Origin: Phocaeicola_A sp963652075
GTDB lineage: Bacteria; Bacteroidota; Bacteroidia; Bacteroidales; Bacteroidaceae
NCBI GenBank assembly: GCA_963652075.1
Contig: CAVJRQ010000046.1
Coordinates: forward strand, 1 to 32,369
DNA: 32,369 nt
Direction: 5' to 3'
Numbering within the stretch: position 1 is the first letter of the stretch; every line of letters begins with the position of its first letter. The notes below the pieces were generated by a model, which had not been told where the DNA came from, ran no database searches, and saw only the letters and a list, made by a program, of their open reading frames with translations. The position numbers and the translations under genes are program-made. Shown one piece after another: positions 1 through 7,180 of the stretch.

Positions 1-58
1 CAAACCTGTAACCTTCTGATCCGTAGTCAGATGCTCTATTCAGTTGAGCCACGGGACC
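1..58 (-). tRNA. tRNA-Arg(ACG), copy 3 in transcription order, cut by window edge
   Basis: This is the 5' part of a tRNA on the minus strand, missing about 16 nt of its 3' end because the window begins inside it. It is identical over its visible length to the copy at 96-169. The anticodon loop reads CTACGGA, giving anticodon ACG, which is normally edited to ICG and reads CGN arginine codons. It is the last visible member of a tandem array with a 111-bp period. Confidence 0.9.
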
Positions 59-95
59 TCCAAATAATGTTTAATCGCAAAAAACCTCAAATGAG

Positions 96-169
96 TGACC
101 CCGACAGGATTCAAACCTGTAACCTTCTGATCCGTAGTCAGATGCTCTATTCAGTTGAGCCACGGGACC
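96..169 (-). tRNA. tRNA-Arg(ACG), copy 2
   Basis: A complete 74-nt cloverleaf folds on the minus strand: acceptor GGTCCCG/CGGGGTC, D arm with GCTCAACTGAATAGAGC, anticodon stem TCTGA/TCAGA around loop CTACGGA (anticodon ACG), and T stem ACAGG/CCTGT. CCA is not encoded. Position 3 is U opposite G70, and G2 faces U71, so two wobble pairs are adjacent in the acceptor stem. It is separated from its neighbours by identical 37-nt spacers. Confidence 0.95.
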
Positions 170-206
170 TCCAAATAATGTTTAATCGCAAAAAACCTCA
201 AATGAG

Positions 207-280
207 TGACCCCGACAGGATTCAAACCTGTAACCTTCTGATCCGTAGTCAGATGCTCTATTCAGTTGAGCCACGGGGCC
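207..280 (-). tRNA. tRNA-Arg(ACG), promoter-proximal copy 1
   Basis: This is the same tRNA as at 96-169 with anticodon ACG and 74 nt, but the acceptor stem begins GGCCCCG, so position 3 is C and pairs normally with G70. It lies closest to the promoter at 300-331 and is transcribed first. The sequence upstream of its 5' end differs from the spacer found upstream of the other copies, which marks the edge of the tandem duplication. Confidence 0.95.
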
Positions 281-299
281 TCATTGATTTTTGACGATG

Positions 300-331
300 C
301 AAAAGTAGACTATTTTTTTGTTCCAGACAAA
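300..331 (-). promoter_or_regulatory. Bacteroidales promoter of the tRNA-Arg array
   Basis: On the minus strand a -7 element TACTTTTG (300-307) matches the TAnnTTTG consensus, and a TTTG (328-331) stands 20 nt upstream at the expected -33 position. The predicted transcript starts just before the first tRNA at 280. Confidence 0.75.
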
Positions 332-457
332 TAATTCCACATGTTTTTTTGCCTTATTTCATGGCTTTTTCTTTTTCCGGATGAAACTCTCGGCGGAGTT
401 AAAGAAGACTTGTATGTTTCGGAAAGCTATACCTTACTAATTTGAAACTATACCTCG

Positions 458-649
458 TTAAACCACATGGTGCAGCTCTGCATTTTCCGTCCGTAATTTT
501 ACAGACTTGTTCGCCTGAAAAAATAAGGTCGGGTAAGGGGCATCTGTCTTCTCGTCAAACTTAAATGATAGAGCCGTGGACTTTTTACACGATTGGCAGT
601 AGGCATGATTACAATGATAATCGCTATATCCTATTAAACATAATTCCAA
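458..649 (-). CDS. Doubtful 63-codon ORF
   Basis: An open frame of 63 codons lies alone in the gap between the tRNA promoter and dapA. The predicted peptide has four cysteines and one histidine clustered near residues 13-21 (CNHAYCQSC), which could bind a metal, but it resembles no family I recognise. No TAnnTTTG promoter or clear ribosome binding site precedes it. It may be a chance ORF or the remnant of a larger gene. The rest of 332-747 shows no other gene. Confidence 0.2.
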   Translation of the reverse strand: MELCLIGYSDYHCNHAYCQSCKKSTALSFKFDEKTDAPYPTLFFQANKSVKLRTENAELHHVV

Positions 650-715
650 TTATTGGAAAAACGGGGCAATGCGGAAAGCACACGGGCAAGCCGCTAAACC
701 TTCAACTGACAAGAA

Positions 716-746
716 CTTATCAGATTAGTTGATAAGGACTGATAAG
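716..746 (-). terminator. Possible stem-loop downstream of dapA
   Basis: CTTATCAG (716-723) and CTGATAAG (739-746) are perfect inverted repeats of 8 bp immediately downstream of the dapA stop codon. A second TGATAAG at 730-736 offers a shorter alternative hairpin with the left arm. There is no T tract, so a termination role is only inferred from position. Confidence 0.35.
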
Positions 747-747
747 A

Positions 748-1641
748 TTAGTACTTGATATTTAGCTCTTGAAGTATGGTGCGCATCTTTTCAAATGTGG
801 TGATGCGAGTCGGAACCAATGGCAAGCGCAATTTATTTTCGATGAATCCCATTGCGTTGAGCATTGCTTTCACACCTGCTGGATTACCGTCCACAAACAA
901 GAGCTTGAACAGTTCGGTAAACTGATGGTGTATCTTCAACGCGTTGGCATAGTCTCCCTGAAGGGCAAGCCGCGTCATGCGACTGAATTCGCGCGGGAAA
1001 GCGTTGCCGATTACCGAGATAACGCCTACGGCTCCCAAGGAAATCAAAGGGAATGTAATGCCGTCGTCACCCGAGATCACATCAAAGTTCTCCGGCTTGT
1101 TCTTGATGATATCATCCATTTGCGTAATGTTTCCGGAGGCCTCTTTGATGGCAATGACGTTCTTGAATTCCTTGGCGATGCGCAAGGTCGTTTCCGCGGT
1201 CATGTTCACACCCGTCCGTCCGGGTACATTATAGAGCACAATCGGCATGTCCGTGGATGACGCGATGGCTTTGTAATGCTGATATATACCTTCTTGCGAT
1301 GGCTTGTTGTAATAAGGTACGACAGACAGTATGGCATCAACGCCCGTAAAGTCGTCGTTCTTCAGACTGTCGATGACAGCCTGTGTGTTGTTTCCTCCAC
1401 AACCCAACAAGATAGGAACTCTACCATTAACCTGTTCTACAACGATACGTTTTATGGAGGCTTTTTCTTCGGTGGTTAACGTCGGAGTTTCAGCAGTCGT
1501 TCCGAGCACACACAAAAAGTCCGCACCGTTTTTGATGACATAGTCAACCAAACGGATAAGGGCTTTATAGTCAACGTCTCCATTCTCGTTAAAAGGGGTG
1601 ATAAGGGCTACGCCCATACCTCTGAGTCTTCTCTGTATCAT
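748..1641 (-). CDS. dapA: 4-hydroxy-tetrahydrodipicolinate synthase
   Basis: This 297-residue cytoplasmic enzyme condenses pyruvate with aspartate semialdehyde, the first committed step of the diaminopimelate and lysine pathway. It has the full TIM-barrel length of the family. Visible signatures are the GTTAETPTL motif with the catalytic threonine near residue 49, Y137 in VLYNVPGR, and the Schiff-base lysine K166 in IAIKEASGN. The ATG at 1641 follows a promoter word at 1677-1684. ligA lies 60 bp upstream in the same direction, so dapA may be read both from its own promoter and by readthrough from ligA. Confidence 0.97.
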   Translation of the reverse strand: MIQRRLRGMGVALITPFNENGDVDYKALIRLVDYVIKNGADFLCVLGTTAETPTLTTEEKASIKRIVVEQVNGRVPILLGCGGNNTQAVIDSLKNDDFTGVDAILSVVPYYNKPSQEGIYQHYKAIASSTDMPIVLYNVPGRTGVNMTAETTLRIAKEFKNVIAIKEASGNITQMDDIIKNKPENFDVISGDDGITFPLISLGAVGVISVIGNAFPREFSRMTRLALQGDYANALKIHHQFTELFKLLFVDGNPAGVKAMLNAMGFIENKLRLPLVPTRITTFEKMRTILQELNIKY

Positions 1642-1676
1642 ATATAATTGTAAAACAAATAAAGTTTTTTCGAGCG

Positions 1677-1684
1677 CAAAGTTA
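1677..1684 (-). promoter_or_regulatory. -7 element for dapA
   Basis: TAACTTTG on the minus strand matches TAnnTTTG exactly, 35 bp before the dapA ATG and inside the ligA-dapA gap. No clear -33 TTTG is visible at the usual distance. Confidence 0.5.
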
Positions 1685-1701
1685 CAAAATCATTTCAATG
1701 G

Positions 1702-3702
1702 TCATTCTATAAGTGTCAAAAAATCATCTTCATTGAGTATTTTAATACCCAATTTCTGCGCTTTCTCCAGTTTTGCGGGTCCCATGTTACTTCCTGCCAG
1801 AATGAAACTCGTTTTGGCAGAGATACTTCCGGTATTCTTGCCGCCATGCTTTTCGATAAGCGCTTTGTACTCATCGCGTGAATGATGCTCAAATACGCCA
1901 CTGATGACAACAGTTTTGCCTTCCAGCTTGTTGGTTTGCCCATCTGTCTGCTCCTCAGTGAGTTGCATCGTTAGTCCGGCTTTGCGCAACTGTTCTACAA
2001 ACATTCGATTGCTAGGGTTGTCAAAATAGTTCAGAATGCTTCCGGCTATTTTCTCTCCCACCTCGTCGATATGGATTAGGTCGTCAAGAGTAGCCTGCTC
2101 GATGGCATCCATGCTTTTTAGCGCACGGGTCAGTTTCTTGGCCACTGTCTCACCCACAAAACGTATTCCCAAAGCGAACAGGACGCGCTCGAAGGGAACT
2201 TGCTTGGACTGTTGCAGACTCGCAATGATGTTTTCCGCGGTCTTCTCCCCCATCCTGTCGAGCCCACAAATGTCAGAGGCTTGGAGTTGATAGAGGTCGG
2301 CGGCGTTCTTTATCAATCCTTCCTGGTAAAACAAATCGACTGTCTCCGGCCCAAGTCCGTCGATATTCATGGCGCGGCGACTGATGAAGTGCTCTATTTT
2401 CCCCTTTATCTGAGGCGGACAAGCTGTTTCGTTAGGGCAATAGTGGGCCGCTTCGCCCTCGTAGCGTATGAGTTTGGATCCGCATACGGGACATTCGGTG
2501 ATGAACTGAACCTTTGTAGAACCCGGTTCGCGCGCCGATTCGTCCACTCCGGTTATCTTTGGTATGATTTCACCTCCCTTTTCCACGTACACCATGTCAC
2601 CGATATGAAGGTTGAGCCCCTCAATGATGTCCGCATTGTGCAGTGAGGCCCGTTTGACGATAGTCCCCGAGAGCTGCACGGGATTGAGGTTGGCCACAGG
2701 GGTAATGATACCGGTACGTCCTACCTGGTAATCAATGGAATTGAGTCGTGTGCAGGCTCTCTCTGCCTGGAACTTGTAGGCAATGGCCCATCGCGGGGAC
2801 TTGGCCGTGTAGCCCAGATTGAGTTGTTGCCTGAGGGAGTTCACCTTCAGCACGATACCGTCGGTAGCCACCGGCAAGTTCTTGCGTTCCACGTCCCAAT
2901 AGTTTATAAAGTCGAAAATCTCTTGCAGCGTATGACACTTGCGCATGATGTCGGAAATCTTGAATCCCCATTTGGCGGCTGCCTGCAAGTTCTCATAATG
3001 CCCGTCGGCAGGTAACGTTTCCCCCAACAGATAATATAGGTAGGCATCGAGTTTACGGGAAGCCACAATGGCAGAGTTCTGCAGTTTCAGTGTCCCCGAA
3101 GCAGCGTTTCTTGGATTGGCGAACAGGGGTTCTTCGTTCTCCTCGCGTTCCTTGTTCAGTTGCTCAAAGACAGTCCACGGCATCAGAATCTCTCCCCGGA
3201 TTTCAAATTCCTGGGGATAGTCGTCGCCATGAAGGACGAGCGGAATGCTTTTGATTGTCTTTACGTTGGCGGTTACGTCGTCACCTTTCTCTCCATCTCC
3301 TCGGGTTACGGCCCTTACCAGCTTGCCCCCTTCATAAATCAGGGAAATGGAGGTGCCGTCGAACTTCATTTCGCAACAGATTTCGAAGGGCTCTCCCTCC
3401 AATCCCTTGCGCACCCTATCGTAGAACTCGGTAACATCGGCTTCCGAATAGGTGTTTGCCAGCGACAGCATCGGGTATTTGTGTACAACCTGTTCAAAAT
3501 TTTTGCTGATGTCGCTTCCCACACGCACCGTGGGCGAATTCGGATCGTAACATTCCGGATGCCTGGATTCGAGTTCCTGAAGCTCCTTCATCAGAAAGTC
3601 GAAATCGTGGTCACTGATTGTAGGACTGTTCAGCACGTAATAGTTGTAATTGTGACGGTGCAATTCCTCTCGTAATTGGTTGATGCGTTCTGTCTCTTCC
3701 AT
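1702..3702 (-). CDS. ligA: NAD-dependent DNA ligase
   Basis: This is a full-length 666-residue replicative DNA ligase that seals nicks using NAD+. The domains run in the usual order: an N-terminal Ia domain; the adenylation domain with the KxDG motif (K113-F-D-G116) that carries the AMP; the OB fold; a four-cysteine zinc finger (C404, C407, C422, C428); helix-hairpin-helix repeats around residues 450-570; and a C-terminal BRCT domain from about residue 590. The ATG at 3702 gives the standard N terminus. It is divergent from trmD and co-directional with dapA. Confidence 0.98.
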   Translation of the reverse strand: MEETERINQLREELHRHNYNYYVLNSPTISDHDFDFLMKELQELESRHPECYDPNSPTVRVGSDISKNFEQVVHKYPMLSLANTYSEADVTEFYDRVRKGLEGEPFEICCEMKFDGTSISLIYEGGKLVRAVTRGDGEKGDDVTANVKTIKSIPLVLHGDDYPQEFEIRGEILMPWTVFEQLNKEREENEEPLFANPRNAASGTLKLQNSAIVASRKLDAYLYYLLGETLPADGHYENLQAAAKWGFKISDIMRKCHTLQEIFDFINYWDVERKNLPVATDGIVLKVNSLRQQLNLGYTAKSPRWAIAYKFQAERACTRLNSIDYQVGRTGIITPVANLNPVQLSGTIVKRASLHNADIIEGLNLHIGDMVYVEKGGEIIPKITGVDESAREPGSTKVQFITECPVCGSKLIRYEGEAAHYCPNETACPPQIKGKIEHFISRRAMNIDGLGPETVDLFYQEGLIKNAADLYQLQASDICGLDRMGEKTAENIIASLQQSKQVPFERVLFALGIRFVGETVAKKLTRALKSMDAIEQATLDDLIHIDEVGEKIAGSILNYFDNPSNRMFVEQLRKAGLTMQLTEEQTDGQTNKLEGKTVVISGVFEHHSRDEYKALIEKHGGKNTGSISAKTSFILAGSNMGPAKLEKAQKLGIKILNEDDFLTLIE

Positions 3703-3805
3703 CTTCTTGGGGTCTGTATAATTCTAATCCGTTAAGTTTCAAAATACTTTGTATTTGACAACTTACTTGCTTTGACAAAAGTAAGCATTTCAAGCTAAAG
3801 TTTCG

Positions 3806-3813
3806 TACTTTTG
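3806..3813 (+). promoter_or_regulatory. -7 element for trmD
   Basis: TACTTTTG matches the Bacteroidales -7 consensus and ends 19 bp before the trmD ATG, implying a very short leader. No good -33 element stands at the expected spacing. Confidence 0.55.
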
Positions 3814-3832
3814 CAGAAAAATATAGTCTCCG

Positions 3833-4507
3833 ATGAGAATTGACATCATAACCGTTTTGCCCGAGATGATTGAGGGGTTCTTCAACTGTTCCATCATGAG
3901 CCGGGCTCAAAAGAAAGGATTGGCGGAAATCCATATACACAACTTGCGTGACTATACGCTCGACAAACACGGGCGTGTGGATGACTATCCCTATGGAGGA
4001 TGCGCAGGAATGGTGATGCAGATAGAGCCGATAGACCGCTGCATATCAGCGCTGAAGGCGGAACGTGACTATGACGAGGTGATTTTCACTACCCCAGACG
4101 GTGAACAATTCAATCAGGGGATGGCCAACACCCTGTCGCTCAGTAAGAACCTGATTATCCTTTGTGGCCATTTCAAAGGAATCGACTACCGTATCCGCGA
4201 GCATTTCATTACCAAGGAAATCAGTATAGGCGATTATGTGCTGACCGGTGGAGAACTGGCGGCAGCCGTCATGGCGGATGCTATCGTGCGCATCATTCCG
4301 GGAGTCATCTCGGACGAGCAGTCGGCCTTGTCGGACTCTTTTCAGGACAATCTGCTGGCTCCTCCGGTGTATACCCGTCCAGCGGAATACAAAGGCTGGA
4401 GGGTTCCCGATGTCTTGCTCTCCGGACATGAGCGGAACATCCGCGATTGGGAGTTGGAACAAGCCATTGAACGGACCAAGCGTTTACGTCCCGATTTGCT
4501 CGAATAA
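3833..4507 (+). CDS. trmD: tRNA (guanine-N1-)-methyltransferase
   Basis: TrmD methylates guanine 37 of tRNAs next to the anticodon, using S-adenosylmethionine, and so prevents frameshifting. The 224-residue protein begins MRIDIITVLPEM, as is typical, and contains the trefoil-knot SAM-binding signatures GHFKGIDYRI and ISIGDYVLTGGE. The C-terminal PEYKG-type region (PAEYKGWRVPDVLLSGHE) is present, so the protein is complete. It stands alone, divergent from ligA and convergent with pyrD. A 23-bp repeat array fills the space downstream. Confidence 0.98.
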   Translation: MRIDIITVLPEMIEGFFNCSIMSRAQKKGLAEIHIHNLRDYTLDKHGRVDDYPYGGCAGMVMQIEPIDRCISALKAERDYDEVIFTTPDGEQFNQGMANTLSLSKNLIILCGHFKGIDYRIREHFITKEISIGDYVLTGGELAAAVMADAIVRIIPGVISDEQSALSDSFQDNLLAPPVYTRPAEYKGWRVPDVLLSGHERNIRDWELEQAIERTKRLRPDLLE

Positions 4508-4530
4508 ATTTTGACATGGCGTTCCAACGC

Positions 4531-4680
4531 CGTACGACCATAACACCTAACGTCGTACGACTATAGCACTTAATGACGTACGACCATAGCACTTAACGCC
4601 GTACGACTATAGCACCTAATGACGTACGACTATAAGACCTCATAACGTTGTCACACGGATTGAAACCCTATAGTCGTACG
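4531..4680. repeat. Five-copy 23-bp CGTACG repeat array plus one inverted copy
   Basis: CGTACG starts at 4531, 4554, 4577, 4600 and 4623, an exact 23-bp period. Each unit reads approximately CGTACGACTATAGCACCTAA followed by three variable bases. An inverted copy (CTATAGTCGTACG) ends at 4680. It could pair with the fifth unit to make a 12-bp stem. The array lies between the 3' ends of trmD and pyrD, both pointing into it. The same family with the same period occurs at 19086-19184. Confidence 0.9.
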
Positions 4681-4688
4681 CCCGGAAC

Positions 4689-5600
4689 CTAAACTTCCAA
4701 GGCACCGATGATGTCTGTAATGGAACTGAAATGATGCCTGTCGAGGTAATCGTTGATTCCGTCAATCACTTTCATGGAGACCGCAGGATCGATGAAGTTG
4801 GCCGTTCCTATTTCTATGGCTGACGCTCCGGCAAGGAAAAACTCTATAGCATCCGTGGCGTTCATAATGCCTCCCAATCCAATAACGGGAATCTTGACCG
4901 CCTTGGAAACCTGCCAAACCATGCGCAAGGCAATGGGTTTCACAGCCGCGCCGCTCATGCCGCCCGTGACGGTTGACAATACCGGTCTACGCCTTTCCGC
5001 ATCGATGGCCATTCCGAGCAACGTGTTGATTAGCGAGACACTGTCCGCCCCGGCACCTTCCACGGCACGGGCTATCTCCGCAATATCCGTTACATTGGGC
5101 GACAACTTCACTATCAGCGTCTTGTGATATACTTTCCGCACAGCCTCCACTACTTCACTCGCTCCTTTGGCGGACACGCCGAAAGCCATTCCTCCTTGTT
5201 TTACGTTGGGGCAAGAGATGTTCAATTCGATGGCGGGAATCCTGTCCAAACCGTCGACAGCCTCCGCGGCGCGTACATAACTTTCTACATCAGAACCGGA
5301 TACATTTACGATGACATTGGTCTTCAGGTCGGCAATGTCCGGATAGATATGGTTGATGAAATAGTCGACACCCTTGTTTTGCAATCCCACCGCATTGAGC
5401 ATACCCGAAGGAGTCTCTGCCATGCGCGGGTAAGGATTGCCTTCGCGCGGAGCCCATGTGGTGCCTTTTACGATGATGGCACCCAAGCGTTCGATGTCGA
5501 AAAAATCCTCAAACTCCTTGCCATAACCGAAGGTTCCGGAGGCTGTCATCACCGGATTGTTCAACTCCAATCCTTTTATGTTTACTTTCAGATTTGCCAT
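4689..5600 (-). CDS. pyrD: Dihydroorotate dehydrogenase B, catalytic subunit
   Basis: This 303-residue FMN enzyme oxidises dihydroorotate to orotate in pyrimidine synthesis. It belongs to class 1B, which passes electrons to NAD+ through the PyrK partner encoded just upstream. The TIM-barrel signatures ASGTFGYG near the N terminus, NISCPNVKQGG with the catalytic cysteine, LSPNVTDI and the phosphate-binding GLGGIMNATDA are all visible. The ATG at 5600 lies inside the last codons of pyrK (13-bp overlap), which indicates translational coupling and supports a two-subunit complex. Confidence 0.96.
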   Translation of the reverse strand: MANLKVNIKGLELNNPVMTASGTFGYGKEFEDFFDIERLGAIIVKGTTWAPREGNPYPRMAETPSGMLNAVGLQNKGVDYFINHIYPDIADLKTNVIVNVSGSDVESYVRAAEAVDGLDRIPAIELNISCPNVKQGGMAFGVSAKGASEVVEAVRKVYHKTLIVKLSPNVTDIAEIARAVEGAGADSVSLINTLLGMAIDAERRRPVLSTVTGGMSGAAVKPIALRMVWQVSKAVKIPVIGLGGIMNATDAIEFFLAGASAIEIGTANFIDPAVSMKVIDGINDYLDRHHFSSITDIIGALEV

Positions 5601-6364
5601 AATAATTGATTGATATTAAATACCGGTCCATCTTTGCATACGCACAGGTGTCCCTCGTTTGTTTTCTCCACGCAACACAGGCAGGCTCCCACGCCGCAGG
5701 CCATCTTGTTCTCCAGAGATACCTCGCAGTCTACGTTGTTCTGTTTGGCGTATTTGGCCACGGAAACCATCATCGGTTTGGGACCGCACGTATAGATCTT
5801 GTCAAACTTCTGTTTGGTCAGCAGCGTATGTTGGGTCACATAACCCTTTTCACCGTGACTTCCGTCTTCGGTGGTGGTGTGGACTGAACCGAATCGTTCA
5901 AACTCACTTAATTGTAACAAGTCCTTTCCGGAGCGTGCGCCGAGCAGGAACGTAACGGAGTAACCCGCTTCCGTCAATACTTGTCCCAAGTATAAGAGGG
6001 GGGCTACACCTACGCCTCCGCCTATCAACAGACATTTCTTGTCTTTCGAACTTGGTAGTGGAAAACCATTTCCCAGTGGGAGTACCACGTTGACGGCATC
6101 ACCCATATTTACTTTCGCCAATTGACGGGTTCCGTCTCCGACGAGCTGTACCAAGAACCATACTTCGTTTTTGTCCCTGTCTACATTGTTTATGGAAATC
6201 GGACGCCGAAGGAAAGTGGTTGGCGAGTGGTCAATCTTGATTTCGGCAAACTGCCCGGGTTGCATAGGTGGCAACTTCTCTTTGTCCGTCATCTTTAGCA
6301 ACACATAGTTGTCGTGCACCTTGATGTTTGCTGTTACCTTTAAGTCTAAGATGTATTTTTTCAT
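5588..6364 (-). CDS. pyrK: Dihydroorotate dehydrogenase B, electron transfer subunit
   Basis: PyrK carries FAD and a [2Fe-2S] cluster and hands electrons from PyrD to NAD+. A flavin-binding motif (RRPISI) and a nucleotide-binding stretch (LLIGGGVGVAPLLYLG) are present. The cysteine cluster CGVGACLCC with a further C-x-C near the C terminus fits the iron-sulfur site. The reading frame stays open to 6433, but a promoter word at 6394-6401 lies inside that extension. The start MKKYILDLKV at 6364 is therefore chosen, giving 258 residues. It forms an operon with pyrD. Confidence 0.94.
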   Translation of the reverse strand: MKKYILDLKVTANIKVHDNYVLLKMTDKEKLPPMQPGQFAEIKIDHSPTTFLRRPISINNVDRDKNEVWFLVQLVGDGTRQLAKVNMGDAVNVVLPLGNGFPLPSSKDKKCLLIGGGVGVAPLLYLGQVLTEAGYSVTFLLGARSGKDLLQLSEFERFGSVHTTTEDGSHGEKGYVTQHTLLTKQKFDKIYTCGPKPMMVSVAKYAKQNNVDCEVSLENKMACGVGACLCCVEKTNEGHLCVCKDGPVFNINQLLWQI

Positions 6365-6393
6365 GAATCGAATTGGATTGCTGTTTCTGTTTG

Positions 6394-6401
6394 CAAATTT
6401 A
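6394..6401 (-). promoter_or_regulatory. -7 element for pyrK-pyrD
   Basis: TAAATTTG on the minus strand matches TAnnTTTG and lies 29 bp upstream of the chosen pyrK ATG. It sets the upper limit for the translation start of pyrK. Confidence 0.55.
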
Positions 6402-6456
6402 GACATAAATCGTGATTTATATGCCGGTGCCATAAGAAACTTGCGTTTCTATATCT

Positions 6457-6536
6457 TGCCTGTACTTGCATCAGTCAACGTAAGTACTTACATCAGTCAA
6501 CGTAAGTACTTACATCGGGCAACGTAAGTACTTGCG
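6457..6536. repeat. Four-copy 22-bp palindromic repeat array (GTAAGTACTTAC family)
   Basis: Units begin at 6457 (degenerate), 6479, 6501 and 6523, an exact 22-bp period. The core GTAAGTACTTAC is a perfect 12-bp palindrome in the second and third units and nearly so in the fourth, with linkers such as ATCAGTCAAC. The array lies between the pyrK promoter and the 3' end of the broken XRE gene. The same family with the same period is at 19258-19336. Confidence 0.9.
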
Positions 6537-6604
6537 TTTTGGGCTTACGTTTTCTTGGAGGTAAGTAACGCAAAGCTGCCCAATGCCAGCTGTCTGATAC
6601 GGTA

Positions 6605-6620
6605 AGGGAGAGTCGTACGG
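6605..6620 (-). repeat. Single CGTACG/ACTCTCCCT element flanking the 22-bp array
   Basis: On the minus strand CCGTACGACTCTCCCT is read 68 bp before the 22-bp array. At the other locus CCGTACGGCGTGACTCTCCC followed by T is read 60 bp before the corresponding array. The shared order suggests a single composite element in both places. Confidence 0.6.
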
Positions 6621-6654
6621 TGGAAGTACCTTTTATACGGACAGACTTCTACGC

Positions 6655-7095
6655 TCATTTGGGCGGGAAAAGTACTTCAAACGTACCGTCATCAAAGAAA
6701 ATACGTATCTCAGTTACTTTTCGAGGAGCTTTTTCGATGTACTTAACCGTCTCGCGTACAATTTCTTTTGGGGCTTCTACAGGGGCTTTTACCTCATTTT
6801 CCTTAGTATATTCCGTATCGTCTTGCCAGTCGAACGTGAATTCTTTATTCTCCGGAGGCATTGGTGTGCTTTGGACAGGGGTGGAATTGATATACATATC
6901 ACCCATACCGTTCAACAACCAGTCCCAGCTGATATTCGGGAAACGTTGGTGTATTTTTTTGATAATCTCTAAACTGGCGTTGTTGCGCCCATTCAGGATG
7001 TGAGACAAAGACGCTTGTTGTATGTTTGTCTATTTGGCAAACTGCAAAGCGTTCATGTTCTCTTTTGCCATTATCTGTGCTATACGTTCCTTCAT
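6655..7095 (-). pseudogene. XRE-family helix-turn-helix regulator, interrupted by an in-frame TAG
   Basis: Reading from the ATG at 7095, the frame encodes MKERIAQIMAKENMNALQFAK, then an amber codon at 7030-7032, then TNIQQASLSHILNGRNNASL and the rest of a normal cro/C1-type helix-turn-helix. The downstream part continues to 6655 with NISWDWLLNGMGDMY, a proline- and glutamate-rich linker and a C-terminal EIRIFFDDGTFEVLF tail common in Bacteroides regulators. The stop removes the domain's first helices unless it is read through or translation restarts at the Met at 7008. Apart from the stop, the frame is intact over 146 codons, so the lesion looks recent. A strong promoter is still present upstream. 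Confidence 0.85.
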
Positions 7096-7149
7096 TTTTA
7101 GGTACTTCTAATAAGCTTATGCAATATTACAATCGAACTAATTGGTTTA

Positions 7150-7180
7150 CAAAAGTAAATATAATAATCTAATCAACAAA
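7150..7180 (-). promoter_or_regulatory. Promoter of the broken XRE gene
   Basis: On the minus strand TTTG (7177-7180), a 19-nt spacer and TACTTTTG (7150-7157) form a complete -33/-7 pair 55 bp upstream of the ATG at 7095. A second TACTTTTG occurs at 7264-7271 within a 12-bp direct repeat (TACAAAAGTAAA on the plus strand), but it lacks a matching -33 element. Confidence 0.65.

Larger units (their letters stand above)
1..280 (-). repeat. 111-bp tandem repeat carrying the tRNA-Arg genes
   Basis: The tRNA plus a 37-nt spacer is repeated with an exact period of 111 bp (5' ends at 58, 169 and 280; 3' ends at 96 and 207). The spacers at 59-95 and 170-206 are identical. Each contains a minimal CTCATTTGAG dyad followed by six T on the transcribed strand, which could act as a weak terminator or processing site between tRNAs. 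The array continues beyond the left window edge. Confidence 0.95.

Noticed and set aside
31..294. Plus-strand 87-codon ORF
   Set aside because: It is the antisense of the tandem tRNA-Arg genes; the repeated peptide reflects the 111-bp repeat.
4531..4680. CRISPR array
   Set aside because: The 22- and 23-bp periods at 4531, 6457, 19086 and 19258 leave no room for unique 30-bp spacers, the linkers are conserved, and no cas gene is near.
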